Source: Pelargonium cotyledonis (Eukaryota; Streptophyta; Magnoliopsida; Geraniales; Geraniaceae). From it: a stretch of DNA of 28,272 nt. The stretch lies in the NCBI GenBank assembly GCA_036897625.1, contig JAYMTA010000467.1, forward strand, positions 1 to 28,272, read 5' to 3'. The notes under the pieces are model-generated. The model was not told where the DNA came from. It did not search any database and saw nothing but the letters and a program-made list of their open reading frames with translations. A program made the position numbers and the translations under genes. This document shows positions 12,510-23,800 of this stretch, piece after piece (position 1 is the first letter of the stretch; every line of letters begins with the position of its first letter).

Positions 12510-12869
12510 TTATTATCATTATTATTACATTTACTTTAACTATAAATTTTCACTTATTCACATTTCTTACCTTTTGTACTTTCTGAAAAATTTATTAAAA
12601 TTTTAATTTAATTAGTTTCCTAGCATTAATTTTGCAATTCAAATGCTAATCTTTTTCTATGAGGTAAAACAAAAAAAAAATTAGAAAAGGCAAAAATGGC
12701 CTTTCTTTATAGTGGGAGTACCAAACTAGGGTTTTGAGTATTTCTAGGGTTTTTGTTGTTTTTTCGTCGGTGGTGGCTATAAAAACGGTCAGGAAAGTGA
12801 ATCAAAGATCACAATGCTCCCATTTTTTTAGTCAATGATCTCAAGAGGGGCAACAGGCTAAGGTTTGCG
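12510..12869. other. Short AT-rich spacer and probable LINE 5' leader
   Basis: No gene is recognised. The first half is very AT-rich. From about 12700 the sequence becomes less AT-rich (CTAGGGTTTT twice) and may be the 5' leader of the LINE fragment that follows; its 5' end was not located. Confidence 0.4.
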
Positions 12870-14260
12870 TTAGGGTTGATGGCGTCGGACATAGGAGATC
12901 AAGGAACAAGGTCGAGCGGCGGAGGCAAAGGTGATGGAGGGCGGAGACGTGGGACGGGGATGGACAAGGGTAAGGACGTGGTGTATGAGATGGTCAGAGG
13001 GGTGGATATGCTGGCTGTCGAGGACGACGAGGTGGTCCTCAACTATGAGGTCAGTGATACTCTGGTGGCCAAGGCCTCGGGCGAGATCTTTAGGTTTGTA
13101 GGTAGGTTTCTTGTGGAGGTTCCGATCAACTTTGCTAATATGTAACAAATATTAGCATAGATATGGAGGCCAAAGAAAGGCGTAACAGTGAAGGAAATGT
13201 ATGATCCGAAATTGGATCCATGCAAGCAAGTGCGTTACTCCTTCGAGTTTTTATGATTAGGAGGATGCTCTGAAAGTGGAAAGGCAGAGACGGTGGACCT
13301 AAAAAGAGAAAGGTGCTCCTGCTAGAGAGGATCAAGGTCGGGGATGATCCTTACACCATGGAGATCAATAATCTCAACATGTGGATCCAGGCTAGAGGTA
13401 TACCTCTAGGGTACACGTTCGAGAGACTCTGCACATATTTGGGGAATACGGTGGGCAAATATTTGAAATCGGATCCAAATAATTTTCGGGGAGGATGAGG
13501 GTCATATGCCCGCATCCATATTTGCTATGATTTAATAAACACTTTGAAAAAGAAGACCAAGTTGGTGATATCCGACACTAGATTCCATATTGTGACTATT
13601 GCGGTCGTTTGGGTCACACCAAACGTGAGCAGCAAACATTACAAGGTTGGCCAAATCTTGGGACCGGAGAGAGCGTATGGCACGACTCTAGTGGCAACCA
13701 AGGGGATGTGCTCCTTCATGGGGGCGCAATGGCTACGGTCAGGGCTTGACCAACTGTGGGAGTCACCTGCTGCTCTGGTGGAAACACCTATTTCGGTAGC
13801 GTTGCAGGATGAGCAAGGAATAAGCACGCGGGGGACGACGGTTTTCAATAGGAAACGAGAGAACGACCATGAAGGGGAGATCAAAGAGGTCACGGGGGTA
13901 AAGAGGAACCAACCCGTGAATGCGGTGGAGCCCATCTAGCATGGGTGGGGTCGGCGAAGTAAGTCAGAGGTGGCCGACGTCGTGGGTAGACTGAGTCACG
14001 TACGCCATGGTCGAAGGTCTGGTCTTAGACTTAAATGGTTGAGCAAGGGGGAGGTGACTTCACTAGTGCTCTTGCTTTTGTTTCCAAATCTTTTCTTTGG
14101 GACTCTTCTGTATCAGTTTGTTTTAGTTGTTTACGTTAGTTTCGGGTAAGTCAGATTTTTTTTTCTAGTTTTAGTCGGCGCACTTTAGTTTGTTTACGTT
14201 GATGTACCGATACTTTGCCTTATTAATGAAGCGATCTAATTACCGCTAAAGAAAATAATA
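12870..14260 (+). mobile_element. L1-type LINE fragment lacking ORF2
   Basis: An ORF1-like region (12879-13939) is followed within about 300 bases by a T-rich 3' region. That region ends in a TATTAATGAAGCGATCTAAT-like segment at 14221-14240 and an A-rich GCTAAAGAAAATAATAATT tail. This resembles plant L1 3' ends. The roughly 4-kb endonuclease/reverse-transcriptase ORF2 expected between them is missing, so the copy is internally deleted or derived from a non-autonomous relative. GC content is visibly higher than in the flanking spacer. No target-site duplication could be found, so both ends are approximate. Confidence 0.6.
12879..13939 (+). pseudogene. Broken LINE ORF1-like DUF4283 protein
   Basis: The ATG at 12879 opens a Gly/Arg-rich segment (GGGKGDGGRRRG) and then SDTLVAKASGEIFRFVGRFL, which resembles the start of the DUF4283 domain in plant L1 ORF1-like proteins. 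That frame stops at 13143-13145. The family's continuation follows in other frames: IWRPKKGVTVKEMYDPKLD (about 13160-13220), LLLERIKVGDDPYTM, MWIQARGIPLGYT and GNTVGKYLKSDPNNFRGG (13313-13495, stop 13496-13498), then KKKTKLVISDTRFH (13544 on). There are therefore at least two stops or frameshifts. The CCHC knuckle expected after the last block is not recognisable. The protein normally binds nucleic acid to package LINE RNA; this copy is dead. Confidence 0.7.
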
Positions 14261-14851
14261 ATTAACAAATCGGACCTCTGAAACTGAATTTTAATTTTAT
14301 TGCATTGAAGTTTTTATTAAAAAAAAAAAGAACAGAAGTAAGAACCTTCTACAAGTTTCAAAGAGTTTGGAACTTTGATGGTGGAAAGGAGGGAAAAAGA
14401 AAAGAAAAAATGAAGGCAGCAATGGTAGCGCAGCGTAGGGTGGTCGGGTTGAGCACGATGCTCCAGAAGTGAAGGAAGGACATTTTAAAATCATTTCAAA
14501 TTTCAATTCCCCGTCTTTCCCACACTTTCCTACACTCTAACACAACAACACAAAGTCAGCACCTTTTATTTAGGTAGCGTGTACCAGTGTATAGTGCCGG
14601 TGCTCTGTACCGCCAAATGTCCAAAAACCCAATCTCTCTACCCATACCATCACCACCGTGTATGCCCAAATTTCGCCATTTTTTACTCCTTTAGCTAAGC
14701 TCAACTCAACTCAACTCAACTGCCCTCGCAAGGGCGGGAATCTAAGCTGCTGAATGATTGTAACTCTCTCACTTTCTAGGGTTTCCCTTTTATTTTTATG
14801 ATTCACTCTGTATAATCCTTCTCTAGTTTTTCCCTTTCTCAGGAACCCAAG
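14261..14851 (+). promoter_or_regulatory. Promoter and 5' leader region of the myosin XI gene
   Basis: Spacer between the LINE tail and the myosin ATG. It holds an A-tract (about 14319-14330), a purine-rich stretch at 14380-14415, a (TCAAC)4 repeat at 14701-14720 and CT-rich leader-like sequence from 14760. A CTCAG acceptor-like site at 14838-14842 with a possible donor at 14760 suggests a small leader intron, but this is weak. No TATA box could be assigned with confidence. Confidence 0.45.
14701..14720 (+). repeat. (TCAAC)4 microsatellite in the myosin 5' leader region
   Basis: Four perfect copies of the pentamer TCAAC, about 130 bases before the myosin ATG. Likely variable in length between individuals. 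Confidence 0.9.
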
Positions 14852-17800
14852 ATGAATCTGCGTACTGACGCCAAGGTATGGGTCGAAGACAGGGACTTCG
14901 CCTGGGTTCCTGCTGAAGTCGTTGCTTTTTCAGGCAAACAAGTGCAACTCCTTGCTGCTTCTGGCAAGAAGGTGATTAATTGTTTACTATTTTGTGCTGT
15001 GTGTGTAGTTTTTTGTGTGCTGGTGGGAAATTTAGTGTGTGATTTTGGGTTTTCCTAGATTTGGGCTGCACCAGACAAGCTGCTTCCGAGGGATGCGGAT
15101 GAGGAGGAGCATGGAGGAGTGGATGATATGACCAAATTGACTTATTTGAACGAGCCCGGCGTGCTTTACAATCTTGAGAGGAGATATGCACTCAATGATA
15201 TTTATGTGAGTGGCTTGTTATGTTTTATGCATTTTAATGATGACGGTGTTTTTAGCTAGTTTTCTACTTAACTTTGTACTTTGTCTTTATTACTAGTTAA
15301 TTTTTGTTTTGTTTGAAATATCCGAATTGCAATGTTGCTGTGAAATAAAATGACAAAAAGAGGGAACATTTCAAACATAATTAATGTGGCGTCTAATTGC
15401 AAAGATGTATATCTGTGATTATGTTATTATGACTAAATATAGAATGGGGGTTGGAGACTTAAATGCTGAAATTAGCAGTAGGATGCTTGGTGTTCTGAGT
15501 CTCTTACATCCGCATTTAAGGTCCATTTCTTGTTAATGTCGCTGACACATGTTTGAATTTAAATTGTACTAATTAATGCACCTAAAAGTTATTCTTCGAA
15601 CTTGGTAGCATGCAAGGGGAGTTTGCAACCTCTAGCTGGAACGCTGATCAGTCCATTTGGATTTTATGCTTGGAATAGGGCAAATCATATTGAGAAATTT
15701 ACACCTAAAACTTTTTAATGCACAATTGATACTGATTGCCATGCATGTTTTATGACATCTCCCTAGTGTAGACTAATCCATCACCATGTTTCACTTTCAC
15801 CTATAGTCAAGTACTTATCTCTTCTGCTGGTATCTTAACAATTGAGCCTACACCTTACTGAAAGCAACTAAATTTCCTAAATCCCAAATGTCTAACCGTC
15901 ATAAATAAAAAAACTTGTCCCACCTCATTATGATCCCTGTACTTGCTACCAGTGCACGTTATCATAAAAAATATTGTAATCACCTATTCACTTAGATGTT
16001 TAATTTTCACACTGATAGATTTAATGCCCATTTTCTGTTCTTTCTTGAAAGACTTTAGAACAACTCTCTTGTCTGTCCCTTGTGACCTTTTCAAATTTCT
16101 ATCACAGATGTGTATTGTAATTTTTTTTTATAGGAATCTAAATTCTAATTATACTGACATGGTATAACATTTTATAAATTTTGTATGAATACTTATTTGA
16201 ATTGTTCTATCATAGACATATACAGGGAGCATTTTGATAGCTGTTAATCCATTCACGAAGCTTCCTCATCTTTACAATGTGCATATGATGGAAATGTACA
16301 AGGGAGCTCCATTTGGAGTGCTAAGCCCTCATGTTTTTGCTGTGGCTGATGCATCATACAGGTACGTCAAGTGACTAAACATTTTCATGGAAACTGAGTA
16401 GTGTTTTTTATTTATTTTATTATTATTATTATTATTTTTTTAAACATTGCTACCTTTTGAAGTAGTATATTTAGCTTCTCCTGTGCTTTATTGATCCAGA
16501 GCAATGATGAATGACGGTCGAAGCCAATCTATACTTGTCAGTGGAGAAAGTGGGGCTGGAAAAACTGAGACAACAAAACTGATAATGCAGTATCTAACTT
16601 ATGTTGGTGGCCGAGTTATTGCAGATGACAGAACAGTTGAGCAACAAGTTCTTGAAGTAAGGATTACACTTCAGTTTATCCAGTTACCATCATAGCCCCA
16701 TTGGTTAATCTTATGATTAAAGTTTAGTCGCTAAGGAGATCTGATTCAACAAGCATTTATTCTTCACACATTTTCTGGATTTTATGAAAATCAATTTGCT
16801 ACCAACATCTCTATTTTACTCTCTGCATCCAGTCAAATCCACTCTTGGAGGCATTTGGCAATGCAAGGACCATTAGAAATGACAATTCCAGGTAGGTTCT
16901 CCTTTTCAAATAAAAATCATTTTGCAATCAAGTTGCAGTTATATATAGCTTGCTTACTCATAAGAGAATCAATACGTCGATGATGACATTTTTTTTTTTC
17001 TCTTGCTCTTGTAAGATTTTCGTCTTTTCTTAATGTATCTGGAAACATGCAAAAATCTTGCATTGTGATTATTAAGGTGCCTGTTATGTTTGAATTTTCT
17101 TTTTTTCATCATTAATTATATTGATTAACGTGTTATAATTTTTACTAGAAGAAATAATGGTTAGATCATTAACGTTAAGAGGATACTTGAGTTGTGTTAA
17201 TTGATTATTTTTTATTCCATAAAAGGGTGATGTTGAATAGATTTGGAGATTGTGAAGGGATTTGTTGAAGTGGGTGCTGCCCCACAGTAGAAAATTACAA
17301 AGCAAAGTGACTAAATATAATGGTGCAAGTGAAACCCTACTAATAAGGTTTACCTTTTAGTAGTGGAAGTCCAAGCCATTGCATGTAGCTCATTATTGAA
17401 ATTTCACAGGATTAGGTCAGATGCCTAAATACATTTGTTCTTGACATTAATGTATTTGCATACCCTGTGGAATTAAGGTCTGGTGTAGGGGGAAAAAGAA
17501 AAGTGGAATGAATGACTTATTCTGTGGGTTGATTGAAAAGGTTCCCTACTAGTTTCTACCTTTTTGTTCCATATTGCAAAATTTCTGTAATCCATCTCCA
17601 AAAAATGGTTGTAGTACTTTATGCTAAATAAAGGTCTTCAAAAATTTTCTTTGCCTCACTTGTTTCCTTGTGGAGAAGAGAATAATTTAGACTAAAAAAG
17701 TGCTCAACAGCACGACTTACAAATTGGAAGAAATGTGAGGATAATGAAAGAAAACGAAGCTGGGTGTTAACTTTGGTGTATAAGAGAAAAACAAGGGAGT

Positions 17801-20800
17801 GTGTGGAAGTAGTTGTGAATATATATTCTAGGGAAAAAACCTTTTGCATGAACAGGAAAGAAGAGAAGCATTTGAGATGAGATTTGTTTGATAGTGAACA
17901 TAAACCCTTTATAGAATAAAAATTTACAGCAGAACACAGTTTGGGGTAGATATTGGAGGTTCATTCCATTGTTGCCTAGACCACATTATGATTTGGTAAG
18001 TGGAGCAAAAACAGAAATGCGGAACTTTAGGGGTCTGGGAACGTGGAATGGTGGTGGTAGGTTTTTTCAGAACGAAAAGCGATTATCCATAATGTGAAAC
18101 AATTTTTTTATAACTATATTTAACAATAATTGTTTTTCTAAAAATAATTAACTAAAGCATATTCAATAACTTTTTGTTGCATTAAGTTTAGTTTTATTGT
18201 CATTGTTTATTTTCAATATCAGTTAATTATTATTATATTTTAATGGTACTGTATATCATTGGGGATGCCAAATTTCTCATATTGGATTGCTGGTGTTCAA
18301 TGATTTGGAATGTCTTTCGGATTGTGAGTCACTACTTAAGTAGCGATTTGTGGTAACTGTTGTTCATTCTTTATAGGCATGCTTATTACTCCAACTTAGT
18401 TTTATGTTGCTCTTTTACCCATTTGGTTAAATTAGCAATCACTGATCTTTCATATCTTTGGTTGAGGCAGTCGTTTTGGCAAGTTTGTTGAGATCCAGTT
18501 TGATGCAAATGGTAGAATATCTGGGGCAGCAATTAGAACCTACCTTCTTGAACGGTCCCGTGTAGTTCAGATAACAGATCCTGAAAGGAATTATCACTGT
18601 TTTTATCAATTGTGTGCATCTGGGAAGGTACTCTCTCTGTCTGTGTATGTGTGTGTACACTCATACACCTGCCTACCCATGCACACCAAGATTTATTTCG
18701 ATAGAATTGTACACATTACACCTTTGTATTATTTGTTATCTATTTTCCTTATATATAATTTCAACTGGATTTTAAGTTTATGTACCCTTTCTTGCGGATT
18801 AATTCAAATGGCCAGGTTGCAGAGGAGTACAAGTTAGGGCATCCGAGCCACTTCCACTACTTAAATCAAAGTAAAACCTATGAGTTAGATGGAGTGATCA
18901 GCGCAGAGGAATACATGAAAACAAGGAGGGCAATGGATATAGTTGGTATAAGTCAAAATGAACAGGTAAAAACTGTTTGGAATAGCCGAGTTCTTTGAAA
19001 CTGCATATTGCTATCTATTTGACCATTTTATTAATATGCCATATAGACTTATTCATAGTATCACTCTGTTATCAGGAGGCTATATTTCGCACTTTGGCTG
19101 CAATTCTGCATCTAGGAAATATTGAGTTTTCTCCTGGGAAAGAGCATGACTCTTCAGTTATAAAGGATAACAAATCTACCTTTCACATGCAAATGGCTGC
19201 TGATCTTTTTATGTAAGTGATTCAATAAGGCATATGTCCTTTATAATTTCTAAGATCATTTTTTGTAGTTTACGGTGGCCTTATTGAGTATCAGAGTTAG
19301 GATATGAGATAGTGGAGTTGTGTATCTGCTCTCTTGTTTCATTATAATTAGCAAACAAGGTTCCAATTTATTGAAATACGTTGGTAATACTAGGTTCTAT
19401 ATAGTCTCCTTAATTGTTATGATGCCTGTGCTAAACTGAAGTAACAGTCTGAAAAAGGTTTGGCATTGAGAAATTGGAACAAAGATTGTAAACAACTTTT
19501 ATTAACACCGAATGTTAGCCATTGGAGCCCTCTTACCAGGGATCAGTTGTTGACGACTGTAAAAGGTTTCATTCATGATCAGGTGTGAGGCGAACCTTTT
19601 GATGGCTACATTGTGTACTCGTTCAATTCAAACTCGTGAAGGAACTATTATTAAAGCTCTTGACTGCAATGCGGCTGTGGCTAGTCGTGATGCACTGGCA
19701 AAAACTGTGTATGCTAGACTGTTTGACTGGTATGCTTGCTGAATATAGTCATTGTATCATCAACATCTGTTTCTATTATTTAATGCCGAGATTTTCTTTA
19801 ACACTGAATGTTTATTTGGTTCTGCTATATTTTCCAGGCTTGTTGATAAGATCAATAAGTCTGTAGGGCAAGATCCCAATTCCCAGTTACAAATTGGAGT
19901 CCTGGACATTTATGGCTTTGAATGCTTCAAGCATAATAGGTATGTGTTCTTTATTTAATTTGACACCTTGCTATGATTAGTAAGCTTTCTTTTTGCAGTC
20001 TTGTACTTTTTTTTTAATGTAATTTAATTTTAGTCCTTACCTATCCTTCAAAAAAAAAAAAAAATCAGTCCTTAATATGTGTTTCCAAAGTATGAATATC
20101 TACTCTTCCACAGTTCGAATGAAACAATGACTTCCTTATCCTTATATTGCTGATTCTTAAAAGTTCTATGTTTATAGGGCCTTTCATATAATTCCATGGG
20201 GTTGACTTTCTATTGTTGATGTTGATCTAGTTGCTGTTGTATATATTCTTATCATTTCTTTTTCTCAGTTTGGAGTTAACTATTGTCTTGACTGTTTTCC
20301 CTTCTGTTATCTAATTAACATTCTCTGCTCTACTGCTCTACAGTTTTGAGCAATTTTGCATCAATTTTGCTAATGAAAAGCTTCAGCAACATTTCAATGA
20401 GGTGTGCATGCCTTTCTGAGGGATAATATAGTAATTTCAATTCGAGTATGCGATTGTACGTTTAATTTCATCTATTTATTATTGTTTGCAGCATGTATTC
20501 AAGATGGAGCAGGAGGAGTATAGCAAAGAAGAAATTAACTGGAGCTACATTGAATTTATAGACAACCAAGACGTATTGGATTTGATAGAGAAGGTATTTA
20601 TTTGCTTTGTACTATGCAACTTTTAACTTTTCCTTGTCTCACCTCTCTTAGAACTTACTATAGTTTAGTGTGTCAGTTGCAGTCCCGATATTTATGTTTC
20701 CCTTGAAATGCCATGTACTTGCATTTGTAAGGAGTCCTCTTATTGCTGTGTATTTCTGTGCTAATTAGAGGTTTATAAGTTGTGATTTAACTTACACTTT

Positions 20801-23800
20801 TGCATTATATCCCTAATATAGAGCAGAAAGGCAAGATAAGATTTATGTCATTACAGCATTGAACATATGATAATATTAGCTTAATTTTTTCTTTTTATAC
20901 TGATGGGGGGTATAGGGTTATTCTTGTTCTGTTTCTGTGTGGAATGTTTTCCCGATCTTTTTTATCGTCATCATGGAGCCTCATGCTATGATACCCTTGA
21001 TTTGCAGAAACCTGTCGGCATAATTGCTCTCTTGGATGAAGCTTGGTACAATCTATGCTCAAAAAAATTAATTGGTGCGTGTTGCTCTTAAAATTGTTTA
21101 TATGCAGTTTATTCTTATCCTGATTTTCCTATATATGCAGCATGTTTCCAAAGTCAACACATGAAACATTTTCAACCAGACTGTTTCAGAATATCAGGGC
21201 CCACCCGAGGTTGGAAAAGGCAAAATTTTCGGCAACGGATTTTACTATTTCCCATTACGCTGGAAAGGCATGTCATATATCACACTATGTTTCTAAATAG
21301 ATCACATGTTCCAGACAATTATTGATCTCAAATACTTATTAACTTTTTTGTAGGTCACTTATCAAACCAATACCTTTCTAGATAAAAATCGTGATTATGT
21401 TGTGGTAGAACATTGCAATCTTCTGTCTTCTTCCAATTGCCCCTTTGTTGCTGGTCTTTTCCCTTCAGTACCAGAGGAATCCTCAAGATCATCATACAAG
21501 TTCTCCTCAGTGGCATCTAGATTTAAGGTAAGAAATTTCTTTCTCTCTTAGTCTTGCCTTCTTCCTAGTGTTATGCTCTGCTTATTGCAGTAGTTGTATT
21601 GTATGCTTATGTTATAATAGAAAGGCGGAAGGGTAGGATGAATTCTCTTTATGTGCTCCTGGTTGTATACCAATTGGCAGTCACCTCACTAACTAATGAG
21701 TCCAGGTGTCCCTTCGCTGTTCTGTTTGTTGTTATCATGAGGCGTCCTCAAGTTTTTGTCTTATAGGAATATTTTCTTGGCCGGAGAGTGTGAATGTGTG
21801 ATTTGTATCTAGCAGTGTTTAAAAAAGCCCTTGAGGCACAAGGCGCACACTTGAGCCTCAAAACTTGAGGCGAGGAGACGCACTAGAGGCGCGCCTCACT
21901 GGCTTATGGTTTTGAGGAAAAAAGCAGATTTTCATATTTCAAAGTCAATATTTGGTTTTAAATGCTTATGGTTTTTATTGGGACTCTTATGATGACGACT
22001 TTCCATATCAAAGTCCCAATTTACAATACCACAATTAATTTATGTCTAGTGAATTGGGACTTATAACATGTGAACTTTTCATTTTAGGGTTCCATAAATA
22101 GGAATATCATCTATAATGGTGTGTCAAGTGTAACACCAGCAACATAAGCAAAATACATTCAAATTTCAAAAAAGAGGAAGAACCAGTGGCAAACCAGAGA
22201 ACCTGCACCAACAATTCTGTTCTTTATTTCCATTAACAAAAGTTTTTCAGTGTCAAATTTATTGAATATCACATTCTTCTTCTTTTCTTTATCTTTCCAT
22301 TACAGATTTTGTATATGATATGTAGTTTTATAAATCACATTATTTAGAAGTGTGTGTATATATATATATAATATGTTAGATTCATACGGATTAATAATAT
22401 TTTATATAACGGATTTAAAATTTGCCTCACTTAAATGGTGCCGGCTCCTCGCTAAGAGATTAGGCTGTATGCCTTTATTGACTATTGGTTTCTTTCTACT
22501 GTATTTTGTTCTAATTTAATTTTGTAAATTTGGGGGCATCTCCCCACCTGCTTAAAATCTTGATTTGAGGGCTGCAACATTTTTTTTTCTGCAACTTGTA
22601 TTGCAGAGTTGCTTAAATATTTATTTACTTTTGTAGCCTATTGTTTTGATGGTTTGAATTTTTTTTTTAATCATACAGTAACTTTGACTAATATTGCCAT
22701 ATTTGTACATATTCCGGTCAATATTTTTGGTTATACTTTGATTGCAGAAGGATCTTTCTGTTTAAATCTTGACAATTTTGTCTTTGGATGAGAGTGTTGC
22801 ATGTCCTTTGAGTAGCTTACTAAAATTCTTGGTGTTAATCTTTTCTCTTTGTTTCCAGCAACAACTTCAGGCTCTCATGGAAACCCTCAACTCAACCGAG
22901 CCACATTATGTACGCTGTGTGAAGCCAAATTCTTTAAATCGACCTCACAAGTTTGAGAAACTGAGTATCTTACATCAATTGCGTTGTGGGGTAGACATCT
23001 AACTCAATGCTTCTTCCATTTATTTTGCCATTGTGCCTTTTCCTACTCTTTATATTATCTGGCCTAATGTTGTTTCCTTGTTTATGTGTCTAATAATTGT
23101 TGTCTCCGAAGCAACCTTATTGCTTATAATCCTCTCGCTTTATAGGTTTATAGATTTGTAGAATTTTCCAGACCTGATTGGTTGGACTAGTGTTACTATG
23201 CATTCAGGTCTATAGGATGTTGCCTATTTGTTGTCTAGTTCATTTTCCTTCAATCGTTACTATGCCCAACAATTAGGATCTAAAGACTTAAGCTTGCTAG
23301 TGGTGTGGCTAATTTAAAGCTAAACACTGCACACCAACCCACATCATTTTTTTTTCTAAATAAAAACGAAATAAGCTAACTCCCGTCATATGTTGCATTT
23401 CAAGCTTATGGACCTTATTGTTTGTTGAAGTGGGTGAAATAAGTCCCACGTCGGATAAATATAAAGTAAAAAAGGCTAAATATAATGGTGCAAGTGAAAC
23501 CATACTAACAAGGTTGACATTTTAGTAGTGTAAGCTCAAACCATTGTATTTAGCCTGTTATGAAATTTATCATGGTATCAGAGCTGGTTTTGATGAAGTG
23601 TGTGAAATAAGTCCCACATCGGATAAATATAAAGTGAAAAAGACTAAATATAATGGTCTCCGGCCCACTTGCAGATGGTCATGCCTGCAGCGGCCCACAT
23701 GTGGAAGAGAGATACCTATTCATGAGAGGAAGTGCCCATTTAAAAGCCCTAATTGTGCACTTGACGAGCTCTCCGATAACGAAAAATGTGAGACTCACAC

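Noticed and set aside
14297-14506. Minus-strand 69-codon open frame upstream of myosin
   Set aside because: Low-complexity Phe/Leu/Pro string from A- and G-rich promoter DNA, with no family resemblance.
23423-23572. Cassandra-type LTR carrying 5S rRNA sequence
   Set aside because: The LTR was read for 5S promoter-like sequence and none was recognised.
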